64,000 nucleotides of DNA from Aquimarina megaterium XH134. Its GTDB lineage: Bacteria > Bacteroidota > Bacteroidia > Flavobacteriales > Flavobacteriaceae. This document shows positions 1-8,782 of the stretch, piece after piece. A program made the translations under genes and the position numbers. A model generated the notes under the pieces. That model was given only the letters and a program-made list of their open reading frames with translations. It did no database searches and had not been told where the DNA came from. The stretch is taken from contig NZ_JACB01000010.1 in assembly GCF_000520975.1 (NCBI RefSeq), positions 62,001-126,000 on the forward strand, given 5' to 3'. Every line of letters starts with the position of its first letter. The first letter of the stretch is position 1.

Positions 1-1942
1 TCAAGTTGGAGAAGTTTCAAACAATAATGTATTTCAAATACCTTCAAATCTAGACATATGGAATCCTTCTAATGGCTCTGTGATAACTATAAACAATACA
101 AATGTACCGGATAATGAGGCACCTTCAGCACCAACAAACTTAACATCATCTAATATAACTGCAACTTCGGTATCTTTAAGCTGGAACGCATCAACCGATA
201 ATATAGCGGTTTCAGGATACGATGTATATCAAAATAATACTGTAATAGCTACTACAGCCTCTACAGGATATGCTGTAAACGGGTTATCTCCAAATTCTAC
301 TTACTCTTTCAAAATTAAAGCAAAAGATGCAGCAGGAAATGTTTCAGGATTTAGTACAACAAAAAGTATTACTACATTAGATGGATCTGCTACACTTTAT
401 ACACTAGGGATAACAACTATTGGAACCAGCGATTCAAAACACGCTACCCGTAGAGCTATGCCATATACAATGAGTGAAGATGGTATTTTGCAAAGTATTA
501 CAATGCATATTGCAGGTGGAACCGGAGATGTGCAATTAGGTGTATATGCAGATAACAATGGAGTACCTGGCAATAAGCTGGGGCAAACCAATGTTACTGT
601 AGTAAGGTCAACCAGGGGGTGGCAAACCGTTTCTTTACAAAGCCCGGTTACTGTAAATAATGGAGATACGATATGGTTGGCCTGGATATTCTCTAACAAT
701 CCTGGTATCGCTTATGTATCCGGAAGCCCGGGAAGATATCAGGCTACTGGATCAAGTTGGTCTGCAAACGGTAACAATATGCCATCAAGTTATGGTAGTG
801 GATCTCAAAGTAATTACAGATACTCGGTGTATGCAAATTATATGCGTAATCAATCTTCTACGACCTATACCTTAACTACAAGTACAGTAGGGCAAGGCTC
901 TATAAGCGGAGGAGGAACTTATAATGATGGGAGTTTGGCTACTGTTACTGCAACTGCAGCATCTGGATGGCAGTTTGATGGATGGAGTGGAGCACTTGCA
1001 GGAACCACAAACCCTGCCACCATTACTATGAATGCTAATAAAAATATTGCTGCTACTTTTAGCGAAACCTCTACAGGAGGGACGCAAACTATAGAAGTTG
1101 CTATTAGCAACGGTAGTGATGATGTAGAAGAGGACAAAAACGGAAGTTTATATACAAATAGTAGTGATTTAGAATTGGTTTATGATAGCAGTAATAATTC
1201 TAGTTACCAGGTTATTGGGTTACGATTCAGATCGATAGGAATACCCAAAAATGCAACCATAACCAATGCTTATCTACAGTTTACGGCAGACGAAAGTCAT
1301 AGTGCGGGAGCTACATTAGAAATATCACTTCATGATAGTAGTAATTCACCCGCATTTTCATCATCTAATAATGTTTCAGGAAGAGTAGTGTTTTCAAATA
1401 AAGTTACCTGGAGTCCACAATCCTGGTCCCGTAATCAAAGTGGAAATGCGCAGCGTTCTCCTGACTTGAAAAGTATGGTGCAAAGTTTGGTCAATAAAAA
1501 CAATTGGTCATCTGGTAACAATGTAAGCTTTATCATTAGAGGGAAGGGAAGTAGTTTAACCAGTACATCAGCAAAGAGAGTAGCAGATTCATATGAAGGA
1601 GGTGCTGCCAAAGCAGCTAGATTAATAGTAGAATATACAACTGTTAGTGCCAGATCTTCTGAAGCTGTTGTAATTGCACAAAAAGAATCTTTTATGGTGC
1701 ATCCTAACCCCTTTACTACAACAATTAATATTTCTACATCTTTACCAGAAAAGAATACATCTTATACAGCTGTCATTTATAACCTGGAAGGAAAAGTAAT
1801 TTACAAGGAGAAAGTTTTAACAACAGCATCAAATAAAACGATAACAATAACTCCAAAGAGCATTGATTCTGGGATTTACCTACTTTCAATAAAGAATCAA
1901 AACAGTGAGATTGTAAAAACACAACGATTAATAAAACAATGA
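1..1942 (+). CDS. Secreted multidomain protein, C-terminal part, with T9SS sorting tail (5' partial)
   Basis: The frame is open from the first bases of the window; a GTG at 80 is internal, so this is the last ~646 residues of a longer protein. Domains in order: fibronectin type III (about 115-390, ending in KAKDAAGNVSG), a beta-rich region of unknown family (about 395-845), a divergent InlB B-repeat-like domain (about 865-1065, with GQGSISGGGTYNDGS and FDGWSG), a DNRLRE-like beta module (about 1085-1650), and a C-terminal type A T9SS tail (about 1690-1939, with VHPNPF and GIYLLSI). The tail directs export across the outer membrane and surface attachment or release. FN3 plus carbohydrate-module-like domains suggest an adhesin or polysaccharide-acting enzyme, but the catalytic part, if any, lies outside the window. 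Confidence 0.85.
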   Translation, partial: QVGEVSNNNVFQIPSNLDIWNPSNGSVITINNTNVPDNEAPSAPTNLTSSNITATSVSLSWNASTDNIAVSGYDVYQNNTVIATTASTGYAVNGLSPNSTYSFKIKAKDAAGNVSGFSTTKSITTLDGSATLYTLGITTIGTSDSKHATRRAMPYTMSEDGILQSITMHIAGGTGDVQLGVYADNNGVPGNKLGQTNVTVVRSTRGWQTVSLQSPVTVNNGDTIWLAWIFSNNPGIAYVSGSPGRYQATGSSWSANGNNMPSSYGSGSQSNYRYSVYANYMRNQSSTTYTLTTSTVGQGSISGGGTYNDGSLATVTATAASGWQFDGWSGALAGTTNPATITMNANKNIAATFSETSTGGTQTIEVAISNGSDDVEEDKNGSLYTNSSDLELVYDSSNNSSYQVIGLRFRSIGIPKNATITNAYLQFTADESHSAGATLEISLHDSSNSPAFSSSNNVSGRVVFSNKVTWSPQSWSRNQSGNAQRSPDLKSMVQSLVNKNNWSSGNNVSFIIRGKGSSLTSTSAKRVADSYEGGAAKAARLIVEYTTVSARSSEAVVIAQKESFMVHPNPFTTTINISTSLPEKNTSYTAVIYNLEGKVIYKEKVLTTASNKTITITPKSIDSGIYLLSIKNQNSEIVKTQRLIKQ

Positions 1943-1976
1943 TATAATCTAAAAAAAGATTAAATATATATTGATA

Positions 1977-2013
1977 AGAGTCACTAATTTCATAATAAAT
2001 TAGTGGCTCTTTC
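1977..2013. terminator. Bidirectional intrinsic terminator
   Basis: A 14-bp stem (AGAGTCACTAATTT at 1977-1990 against AAATTAGTGGCTCT at 1997-2010, with one G-T pair) has a 6-nt loop and is flanked by T-rich or A-rich runs on either side. It lies between two convergent genes, so it can stop transcription from both. Confidence 0.85.
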
Positions 2014-2024
2014 TGTTGTAGTTT

Positions 2025-3236
2025 TTAAATCAAAGTAGTAATTACCTGTGTTTCGCTATGCAATGTCTTATGAACCGGGCATTTATCTGCGATTTGTAAG
2101 ATTCTGGTAATTTGTTTTTCGTCAAGATTTCCTTCTATCTTTATTTCTCTTTCGAAAGTATCGATTTTTGCTGTTGGATCTTCACAGTTTTCACAGTCTG
2201 CTATATGAGATTTACTATAGCTGGTATGAACTTCTACATGTTGCAAATCCCATCCTTTTCTGGCAACATACATTTTTATAGTCATAGCTGTACAAGCCGA
2301 TAATCCGGCTGATACATACTCATAGGGTGATGGTCCAAAATCATGACCTCCTACACTTTCTGGCTCATCTGCAATCATATAATGATTCCCCACTTTCATT
2401 TGTGTAGTATATCCTTCAGCATTTCCTAAACTGGCAACTACATGATGTTGGCTTTTAAGTTTTGGTTCTTCAGGAATCTCAATGTATCGTGATGACCATT
2501 CGGCAATAACATTTCCTGCATATACAGAATCTTCTTTTCGCATCAGTAAGTGATCTGCTCCATCTAGTGTTACAAAACTTTTTGGATGTCTTGCTGCATG
2601 ATAAATTTCTTCGGCATTTTTTATGCTTACTGTAGTATCCTGCGGAGAATGCATAACCAAAAGGGCTTTATTTAAATTCTTCGCAACATTAGGAAGCGAT
2701 TTGGTTTCCAGGTCATCCAAAAATTGTTTTTTTATTGTGAAATCTCTTCCGCTTAGATTAATTGTGGCTTTTCCGTTTATTTGAATTTCTTCTAAACCGC
2801 TTTTTAATAGATGGGCGACATGCTTTGGATTAGAAGGAGCGCCAATAGTTGTTACCGCTTTGATACTATCTATTTTTGCTGCTGCAAATATTGAAGCGGC
2901 ACCACCAAGAGAATGTCCGACAAGCAGGGAAGGAGCTTTATACTCTTTTGCTAAAAAATGTGCTGCAGCTACAAGATCTTCAACATTACCAGAAAAGTTA
3001 GTATCCTCAAAATCACCTTCGCTTTCTCCAAGCCCGGTAAAATCAAATCTCAATACACCAAACCCTTTAGAAGTAAGTCCTCGACTTATATTTCGTACCG
3101 CACCCAAGTTTTTATTACAAGTAAAACAATGCGCAAATAGCGCAAAATTATGGGGATGTTGATCTGCAGGAAGTTCTAAACGCCCAGATAGTACTTGACC
3201 TTCGGGATTGGTAAAAGTAACTTTAGAAAGACTCAT
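2025..3236 (-). CDS. Bifunctional alpha/beta hydrolase / OsmC family protein
   Basis: Two fused domains make this 403-residue cytoplasmic protein. Residues ~1-250 are an alpha/beta hydrolase with the nucleophile elbow GHSLGG (Ser109) and late acidic and His residues in a DGADHLL context. Residues ~260-403 are an OsmC/Ohr domain with the two cysteines expected for peroxidatic chemistry (LSACTAM and DKCPVHKTL). OsmC domains reduce organic hydroperoxides; the hydrolase substrate is unknown. This fusion and length are standard in Bacteroidota and Proteobacteria. The gene stands alone between two hairpins. The start is supported by the family's usual N-terminus and no better upstream ATG. Confidence 0.92.
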   Translation of the reverse strand: MSLSKVTFTNPEGQVLSGRLELPADQHPHNFALFAHCFTCNKNLGAVRNISRGLTSKGFGVLRFDFTGLGESEGDFEDTNFSGNVEDLVAAAHFLAKEYKAPSLLVGHSLGGAASIFAAAKIDSIKAVTTIGAPSNPKHVAHLLKSGLEEIQINGKATINLSGRDFTIKKQFLDDLETKSLPNVAKNLNKALLVMHSPQDTTVSIKNAEEIYHAARHPKSFVTLDGADHLLMRKEDSVYAGNVIAEWSSRYIEIPEEPKLKSQHHVVASLGNAEGYTTQMKVGNHYMIADEPESVGGHDFGPSPYEYVSAGLSACTAMTIKMYVARKGWDLQHVEVHTSYSKSHIADCENCEDPTAKIDTFEREIKIEGNLDEKQITRILQIADKCPVHKTLHSETQVITTLI

Positions 3237-3307
3237 ATTAATGATAGTTTGTACTAAAGGTCGAACTTTTTGCTTTAAAATAACATTTTAAGTACTAATA
3301 ATTTAAA

Positions 3308-3340
3308 CCTGTCAGGAATTCGTAGACTGACAGGCTTTTT
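3308..3340. terminator. Hairpin, probable intrinsic terminator
   Basis: CCTGTCAG (3308-3315) pairs perfectly with CTGACAGG (3327-3334) around an 11-nt loop and is followed by CTTTTT on the plus strand. On the minus strand, after the VOC-fusion gene, the T run is only three bases, so its strength for that gene is uncertain. Confidence 0.5.
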
Positions 3341-3353
3341 GATTTATACTTTT

Positions 3354-4226
3354 TTAATGTTGATCAACTAAAATAGGATTTCCATCAGGGTCGGTAATCA
3401 TAAAAGATGCAGGTCCCTCGTTCTTATCTGTACCATTAGACATTGTAACTGTAATTCCTTCTCCATTTACCTTTTTATGAATGTCACGAGCATTTTCTGA
3501 ATTAAAAGTAAGCGTGTTTTTAGGAAACATTCCCTGAAACAAACCAATTTTTGATGCTCCGTTTTTAAGGATAACCCATTTTTGATCCAAATTGCCATCG
3601 ATCATTGTAAAGCCCAGTTTTTCATAAAAGTCTTTAGAAATTTTAATATCCTTTACTGCTAATGAAATTGAAAAAATACCGAGATCCATGATTTTTTTGT
3701 TTTTGGTTATATGCCAAATGTACGACCTTCTTCTTTTCCATGTTTTGTTGGTTTGAATGTCGAATGAAGTGGTGATAAGTTCACCTTCTCTTAAACTGGA
3801 AAGATGCTTGTGAATATTTTTATTACCATTAGGATTTGTAAATTCCTGAATCATTTCGGTTTGATTTTCTTCTTTTAGAGTCATAGGGCCGATTCCTACT
3901 GTACCATCACTTCCATATTGAACAACAATACCCTGGTTTTTGGTAAAATCCCAATATTGACGAAACTCCCAAAAAGTTCCTTGTTTTTTTCCTTTAATTA
4001 ATCCGTAGAGTTTACCGGTGATACTTTGTTTTCCGATTCCCCATTTCCAATCCATACCGTATTGATCAAAGGGTTCATTTTTACTTTTATATGTTTTATT
4101 ATCTGTAACCCAGCTACCGATTGATTGTTCCATATTTTCAAGAAACCAATCAGGGATTTTTTGTTGAGAAAATATCGTGTGTGTAGAGATTAAAAATATA
4201 AATATTGTGATATATGTTTTCATCAT
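3354..4226 (-). CDS. Secreted lipocalin/DUF1579-like domain fused to a VOC (glyoxalase/bleomycin-resistance) domain
   Basis: This 290-residue reading frame begins with a signal peptide (about residues 1-21, ending IFSQ). Residues ~22-172 form a beta-rich domain resembling proteins that measure 'percent of residue effect' in DUF1579-type families; I do not recognise it firmly. Residues 180-290 are a complete VOC domain of the kind normally found as a stand-alone cytoplasmic protein, starting with its own Met180 (MDLGIFSISLAVKDI). The joint (ITKNKKI) is read from an A-rich stretch that looks like the untranslated leader of a second gene, so two adjacent genes may have been fused by a small indel. 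The downstream SRPBCC gene is 14 bp away in the same direction. Confidence 0.7.
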   Translation of the reverse strand: MMKTYITIFIFLISTHTIFSQQKIPDWFLENMEQSIGSWVTDNKTYKSKNEPFDQYGMDWKWGIGKQSITGKLYGLIKGKKQGTFWEFRQYWDFTKNQGIVVQYGSDGTVGIGPMTLKEENQTEMIQEFTNPNGNKNIHKHLSSLREGELITTSFDIQTNKTWKRRRSYIWHITKNKKIMDLGIFSISLAVKDIKISKDFYEKLGFTMIDGNLDQKWVILKNGASKIGLFQGMFPKNTLTFNSENARDIHKKVNGEGITVTMSNGTDKNEGPASFMITDPDGNPILVDQH

Positions 4227-4240
4227 ATTGCTTTTTGATT

Positions 4241-4789
4241 TTATTTTTCAGCTAATTTCTGCCAGTTGTTTAATAAAAATTCGGTGTCTTTTTCGGCTTG
4301 CTCTGTTCCCATTGATAAAAAATACCCACTTAGAAAAGGGCTTTTAAATTCGTAGGCAAAATCCAGAAAAAGACGGGTTTGCTTAGAACTTATAGCTTCT
4401 AATTTCCAGGAACCGGATAATGATTTTAGAGGAAAAGGGTAATCTTCTTTTTGAGTATTCACAACAAACTGAAACTCTTTACCAGGATTCCATAATGTAC
4501 AGGTTTCTTCCCAACTACTTCCATCGGGTGCACTACAAACACGTTTCATCCCTAAACCTTCTCCTTCAACAATCTCTACATGATTAATATTAGGAGCCGT
4601 TACTTCGTGGTAGTTACCTACATCAGAAATTATTTCCCAAACTTGATCTTTGGGAGCGTTAATGACTCGCTCGGCAGTAAAGTGCTGTACACCTTTTGCC
4701 TTTGGATATTGAACAAAACCATATACCAGTATAATAACAATATCAAGTACCAGAAATAAAGCTATTCCTTTTAAAATTTTACGTATCAT
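4241..4789 (-). CDS. SRPBCC (START-like / polyketide cyclase) family protein with N-terminal membrane anchor
   Basis: The 182-residue product has one hydrophobic segment at residues ~5-27 (ILKGIALFLVLDIVIILVYG) followed by a SRPBCC helix-grip domain (FTAERVINAPKDQVWEIISDV at its start and a long C-terminal helix with FLLNNWQKLAEK). These domains bind hydrophobic ligands; no ligand can be named here. It precedes the lipocalin/VOC fusion gene by 14 bp and is probably the first gene of that two-gene operon. It is divergent from the AraC regulator at 4944, which is a plausible controller. Confidence 0.8.
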   Translation of the reverse strand: MIRKILKGIALFLVLDIVIILVYGFVQYPKAKGVQHFTAERVINAPKDQVWEIISDVGNYHEVTAPNINHVEIVEGEGLGMKRVCSAPDGSSWEETCTLWNPGKEFQFVVNTQKEDYPFPLKSLSGSWKLEAISSKQTRLFLDFAYEFKSPFLSGYFLSMGTEQAEKDTEFLLNNWQKLAEK

Positions 4790-4943
4790 ATCTATTTTTT
4801 TAATTGTTTTTACACTTTAAAAGTACCTAAGAAAATCATGGAAAGCCTTGAAAATAGGGTGCACTCAATTAATTGAAACTCATTCGTTATATATTCTGCG
4901 TGATTCGGTTTTTCATTTAATTAAGTAGTACTATTTTTATACT

Positions 4944-6047
4944 ATGAATAGTATTGAGTCTTTTGCATTTATGGTTACTTTTCTGTTAGGAGGAGTTATT
5001 GTGGTTGGCGGTTTTGTTATTTTGGTAATTCTAAAAAGTACATCACTTAAACAATCGAGATATTTTCTGGCCATAACTCTTTTTGGTCTTATACAGCACT
5101 TATTTACTTACTTATTGTTTACTACTCAATTGATCAGGCAATGGCCACATATGTTAGGGGTTGGATATCCATTGTTATTTTTGGTAGGTCCCTGTTTTTA
5201 TCTATTTGTGAAGAGTTATGCAGATTCTTCTTTTAAGCTAAAGAAAATAGACGTGATTCATATTTTACCTTTTTTAATAATGTTGATACTTCTTTTTCCC
5301 AGGTATTTAGGAAGTTCAGAAGAAAAACAGGAAATCATACAATATTATTACGATATTTTACCAGGTGGTGCAGTAGCCTTTTCTGATTGGTTGCAGGCAA
5401 GTTTACATTTGATTTTATTATTGATATATTCGGTAGTAACCTTAGTAATGATATATAAAAAGGACAAAAAGAATAGTATTTTACTAAAACGATTTGGTGT
5501 CTTGCTGGCGATTTTAGCTTTTACCGAAATCATATTACAAACAGGTTTTTTACTTACAGGTGCTTCTGCAATAACGGCAGAGATTATTCTTTCTGGACTA
5601 ATGTCGATAACCATATTATTATTAGGGTATTGGATCGTGGATATAAAGCAAATTCTTCCGGTATTGGAAGGGAAAAAATATAAAACATCACCATTGTCTG
5701 AAATGCGATCACAGGAAATACAACAACAAATACAAGCTTTTTTTGAAAATGAAGACTGGTATGTAATACCTAACTTCAAAATTGCAGATTTGTCAAAGAC
5801 TATTGATGTACCATCTCACCATATCTCACAAGTATTGAGTGAGAAAATGAATTCTAATTTTTATGAAATTATCAATCATCATCGCATTAAAAAGGCTAAA
5901 AAAATGTTGCAATCGGGTGCGCTACAGAAAATATCAGTTCAAGCTATTGGAGAAGAGTGCGGATTTAGTAGTAAAACCAGTTTTTACAGAGCGTTTAAAA
6001 AAGTAACTTCGATGACGCCAACGGAATACCTAGATAAAGATTTTTAA
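4944..6047 (+). CDS. AraC-family transcriptional regulator with multi-helix membrane N-terminus
   Basis: Residues ~1-235 contain about seven hydrophobic segments (for example FMVTFLLGGVIVVGGFVILV). Residues ~265-367 are an AraC/XylS double helix-turn-helix domain (FKIADLSKTIDVPSHHISQVL and the signature region QAIGEECGFSSKTSFYRAFK, ending in TPTEYL). This membrane-anchored AraC type is common in Flavobacteriia, where the membrane part is presumed to sense an envelope signal. It is divergently transcribed from the SRPBCC/VOC pair across 154 bp. Two further proteins of the same architecture lie in the window (20122 and 26706). Confidence 0.9.
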   Translation: MNSIESFAFMVTFLLGGVIVVGGFVILVILKSTSLKQSRYFLAITLFGLIQHLFTYLLFTTQLIRQWPHMLGVGYPLLFLVGPCFYLFVKSYADSSFKLKKIDVIHILPFLIMLILLFPRYLGSSEEKQEIIQYYYDILPGGAVAFSDWLQASLHLILLLIYSVVTLVMIYKKDKKNSILLKRFGVLLAILAFTEIILQTGFLLTGASAITAEIILSGLMSITILLLGYWIVDIKQILPVLEGKKYKTSPLSEMRSQEIQQQIQAFFENEDWYVIPNFKIADLSKTIDVPSHHISQVLSEKMNSNFYEIINHHRIKKAKKMLQSGALQKISVQAIGEECGFSSKTSFYRAFKKVTSMTPTEYLDKDF

Positions 6048-6111
6048 ATAAAATACTGCTATAAGTTAATTATTAATGATTTCAGAAAAGTAAAAGAGAA
6101 TATAAATACCA

Positions 6112-7101
6112 CTAGGGTATCATGCTTTTTACTACCACCCAGTTTCCTGTATCTTTAGATTTTTCAGAAGCCATTCCTATGGCTTGTAATTCTGCAACCA
6201 GATGTGCATTAGCAAAACTTGGATTTCCACTTTCTACTGCGTCTAAAAAATGAGTAATCGATTCTCTCATTCCGGGCCAGTCTGCATATGGTTGCAGTGC
6301 AGGGAAATGTTCTGTTAAAGATTTTTCTTTAGTTCTTAATTTCAATTCTCCTGTTAAGATATCGATTAGAATCTCTCCTTTACTGCCAATAACCTCTACA
6401 GTAATGACCAGCTCATCCACACTATCTATATTAACTTTTAGTTCACCCCAAATACCGTTGTAATCAAAAAAACCAGAACTTCGGCTTTGTCTTCGTCCAC
6501 TAGTTCCATGACCATCCATAATAAGAACTCGATTTGGACTGGCATTAAGTAATATGTTAAGGACATGAACATACCAGAGTGATAAACGATTGATATTTGT
6601 TGTATCCTGATCAGGTTCTGGTCCCCAATTAGATCTTAAATCAATAGTTGCAGTTTGGATTTTTCCAATAGCTTCATTTTTTATGAGTTCGGCAGCTTTT
6701 GCTATAACAGGAATAAGCCCTAGTTCTAAATCGGCATGTGTGATTTGTGAAGCATTTACTAACTTTTTCAACACTTTAGGTATCAAATCTCTGGTATGAC
6801 CAATAGGAGGTTCATAAAAGATAGCTTTGCCAGAATCTAGTGCTTCCATTACAATTTTACCATGCAAGGCATCAGGTACAGCAATCATTACAGCATCAAT
6901 CGAAGGTGAATGTAGTAAATCTTCGTAATTATTATATATATCTATGGTATTTCCAAATTGTGATTTGATAGCCGCGATGGTAGCATCACTTTTTGCAGAG
7001 ATAGCAACAATATTAGCCCTGCCATCATATGTAAGAGCGGGTATATAAGCATCTTTGACCCAGTTGCCGTAGCCTATGATTCCTATCTTTATTTTAGACA
7101 T
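6112..7101 (-). CDS. Gfo/Idh/MocA family oxidoreductase
   Basis: The N-terminal Rossmann fold starts IKIGIIGYGNWVKDAYIPAL (GxGxxx nucleotide-binding loop at residues 8-13), followed by a C-terminal alpha/beta substrate domain; the length of 329 is normal. Family members oxidise or reduce sugars with NAD(P). The usual EKP motif, whose Lys helps catalysis, reads EPP here (residues 97-99, YEPPIG), so the enzyme may be altered or inactive. The start overlaps the end of the SemiSWEET-like gene by 8 bp, which suggests translational coupling with a possible sugar carrier. Confidence 0.85.
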   Translation of the reverse strand: MSKIKIGIIGYGNWVKDAYIPALTYDGRANIVAISAKSDATIAAIKSQFGNTIDIYNNYEDLLHSPSIDAVMIAVPDALHGKIVMEALDSGKAIFYEPPIGHTRDLIPKVLKKLVNASQITHADLELGLIPVIAKAAELIKNEAIGKIQTATIDLRSNWGPEPDQDTTNINRLSLWYVHVLNILLNASPNRVLIMDGHGTSGRRQSRSSGFFDYNGIWGELKVNIDSVDELVITVEVIGSKGEILIDILTGELKLRTKEKSLTEHFPALQPYADWPGMRESITHFLDAVESGNPSFANAHLVAELQAIGMASEKSKDTGNWVVVKSMIP

Positions 7102-7390
7102 GCTTATTTTTTTTATTTTTCTTAAAAACTATGATACATAAACCTATTTGTAGGAATAATGCAAGACTATTGGTTGTCCATAAAGCGATTGCTTCAAACC
7201 GAAGTCCATAGAGAGCCCAAAATGAATATACAAATAGCCAGCCCATAACATAACCCGGTGAAAGGCTACTAGATTGTTTTGATTTGTACTCTTTAATAAT
7301 TTGAATGGCGGTTATAACACAAACAAAAAAACCAATAGAAAAACCGATAATTTCAAATATTGATTCTGGAATAGATTGTAAAAAGTTCAT
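7094..7390 (-). CDS. SemiSWEET / PQ-loop-like small membrane transporter
   Basis: The 98-residue protein shows three hydrophobic helices (about residues 13-33, 45-64 and 67-90), the layout of a SemiSWEET half-transporter that works as a dimer. The stretch SLSPGYVMGWLFVYSFWALYG matches the region around the PQ-loop, although the motif is read as SP here. SemiSWEETs carry sugars across the inner membrane. It lies 2 bp after the acetyltransferase gene and overlaps the oxidoreductase by 8 bp, so all three are probably one transcript. It could also be an unrelated three-helix protein. Confidence 0.65.
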   Translation of the reverse strand: MNFLQSIPESIFEIIGFSIGFFVCVITAIQIIKEYKSKQSSSLSPGYVMGWLFVYSFWALYGLRFEAIALWTTNSLALFLQIGLCIIVFKKNKKNKHV

Positions 7391-7392
7391 TT

Positions 7393-7968
7393 TTATATGG
7401 TTTTTATAATTGCACAGGGGTTTCCGAAAGCTAAGGTGTTATCAGGAATGTCTTTGGTTACTACAGAACCTGCTCCTATGGTAACATTATTACCGATAGT
7501 AACTCCGGGTAATATAACACTGTTTCCACCTATCCATACATTATCTCCTATATGTACAGGGCTTGTTAATGTTGTAAAGGGAGCATTACCCGATTTTTGT
7601 ATTCTATCAGAGGCTTTTACAGGATGCTTTGCTGTATATATCTGAACAAAAGGCGCAATTAATCCATTTTTTCCAATGGTTATTGTATTATCATCGATAA
7701 ACATGCAATTGGTATTTATTACTGTGTTTTCTCCCACAGAAATATGTACTCCATAATCACAAAAAAAAGGTGGTTCGATCCATGCACCATCTCCTATACG
7801 GCCTAATAAATCTGATAGTGTTTGTTTTTTACCTTCAGTATCAGTAGAATCCAGAGTATTATATACCTGCATTAATTTTCTAGCTTTATGATACATTTTG
7901 ATTAATTCGGGATCCCTGGTATCATAGGACTCACCAGCCAGCATTTTTTCTTTTTCGGTCATATGCAT
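7393..7968 (-). CDS. Sugar O-acetyltransferase, Maa/NodL/LacA type
   Basis: An N-terminal Mac domain (MTEKEKMLAGESYDTRDPEL) precedes left-handed beta-helix hexapeptide repeats, ending with VHIGDNVWIGGNSVILPGV and GAGSVVTKDIPDNTLAFG. The catalytic His is in IYTAKHPVKA. These enzymes move acetyl from acetyl-CoA to a sugar hydroxyl. The length of 191 is slightly above usual. A start at the second Met (residue 3) is also possible. It sits between a Crp/Fnr regulator and the SemiSWEET-like gene, all on the same strand. Confidence 0.93.
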   Translation of the reverse strand: MHMTEKEKMLAGESYDTRDPELIKMYHKARKLMQVYNTLDSTDTEGKKQTLSDLLGRIGDGAWIEPPFFCDYGVHISVGENTVINTNCMFIDDNTITIGKNGLIAPFVQIYTAKHPVKASDRIQKSGNAPFTTLTSPVHIGDNVWIGGNSVILPGVTIGNNVTIGAGSVVTKDIPDNTLAFGNPCAIIKTI

Positions 7969-8030
7969 GTTTTCTTAAATTAAATAACGACCGTACAAAA
8001 TTAGCTTTGTTTGGGAAGAATATTTTTTAC

Positions 8031-8606
8031 CTATGTTAAAAAATGTTGTTTAGCTCTTAATCTACTTAAAGTAACTTGAGTAACTCCCAAAAAAGAAGCA
8101 ATATAGCCTAGCTTTACACGTTTAAATAAATCAAATTTCTCTTTTGTAAAAGTATCATAACGTTCTTTGGCAGACTGTGTAGCCAATGCAATATGACGTA
8201 ACTCGAGATCAAGAAATGCTTTTTGATGTGCTATTCTGGACCAATTCGCAATTTCAATATTGGTTTTGTATAATAAGTTTAATTCATGTACAGGAATAGC
8301 ATATATAATAGAATCTTCTAATAAATCCACACATTCGAATCCTGGTTTATTTTCATAACAGCTTAACATAGAAAATGCTAATTCTCCTTCTTTACTAAAC
8401 CATGTAGTAGCCTCTTCTCCATCAATAATACAATAAGAACGAGTCAACCCTTTTTCTATGAAATAGTAATTCTTGTCTACAACCCCGCTTTTAATGAGTA
8501 CATGCTTTTTAGGAAGATGTAGTTCTGTCATCTTACTGGTTAAAGATGCTATAGAAGCATCGCTTACAGCATACATACTTTTTATACTAGATATAATTTT
8601 TTCCAC
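8031..8606 (-). CDS. Crp/Fnr family transcriptional regulator
   Basis: The 191-residue protein has a cyclic-nucleotide-binding-like beta barrel (about residues 10-120, with VLIKSGVVDKNYYFIEKGL) and a short C-terminal helix-turn-helix (VKLGYIASFLGVTQVTLSRLR). The flavobacterial members of this group usually lack the residues for cAMP binding, and the ligand is unknown. It lies 62 bp upstream of the acetyltransferase in the same direction and may control or be co-transcribed with that group. Confidence 0.9.
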   Translation of the reverse strand: MEKIISSIKSMYAVSDASIASLTSKMTELHLPKKHVLIKSGVVDKNYYFIEKGLTRSYCIIDGEEATTWFSKEGELAFSMLSCYENKPGFECVDLLEDSIIYAIPVHELNLLYKTNIEIANWSRIAHQKAFLDLELRHIALATQSAKERYDTFTKEKFDLFKRVKLGYIASFLGVTQVTLSRLRAKQHFLT

Positions 8607-8782
8607 GTCTTTAGGGTATAGTTCTTATGATCAAAAGTAAGAATTTAGCGGTATCTCTTATCTTATTTTATATAATAAAGAAATTCTATATCTCTTTTAT
8701 AGTTTTAAACTAAAGAAACTTCTATCAAAGATCTTGAATTATTAAAAACAGAAATGAAGCAATATCAATGATAATTATGTAT

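Noticed and set aside
80-82. GTG at 80 as the true start of the first gene
   Set aside because: The frame is open upstream to the window edge with coding-like sequence, so the gene is 5' truncated by the window, not started here.
872-1137. Overlapping minus-strand ORFs (71-72 codons) opposite the FN3/InlB-like region
   Set aside because: Antisense to clearly coding DNA, with compositions typical of a reverse reading of repeats rich in Ser/Thr/Gly.
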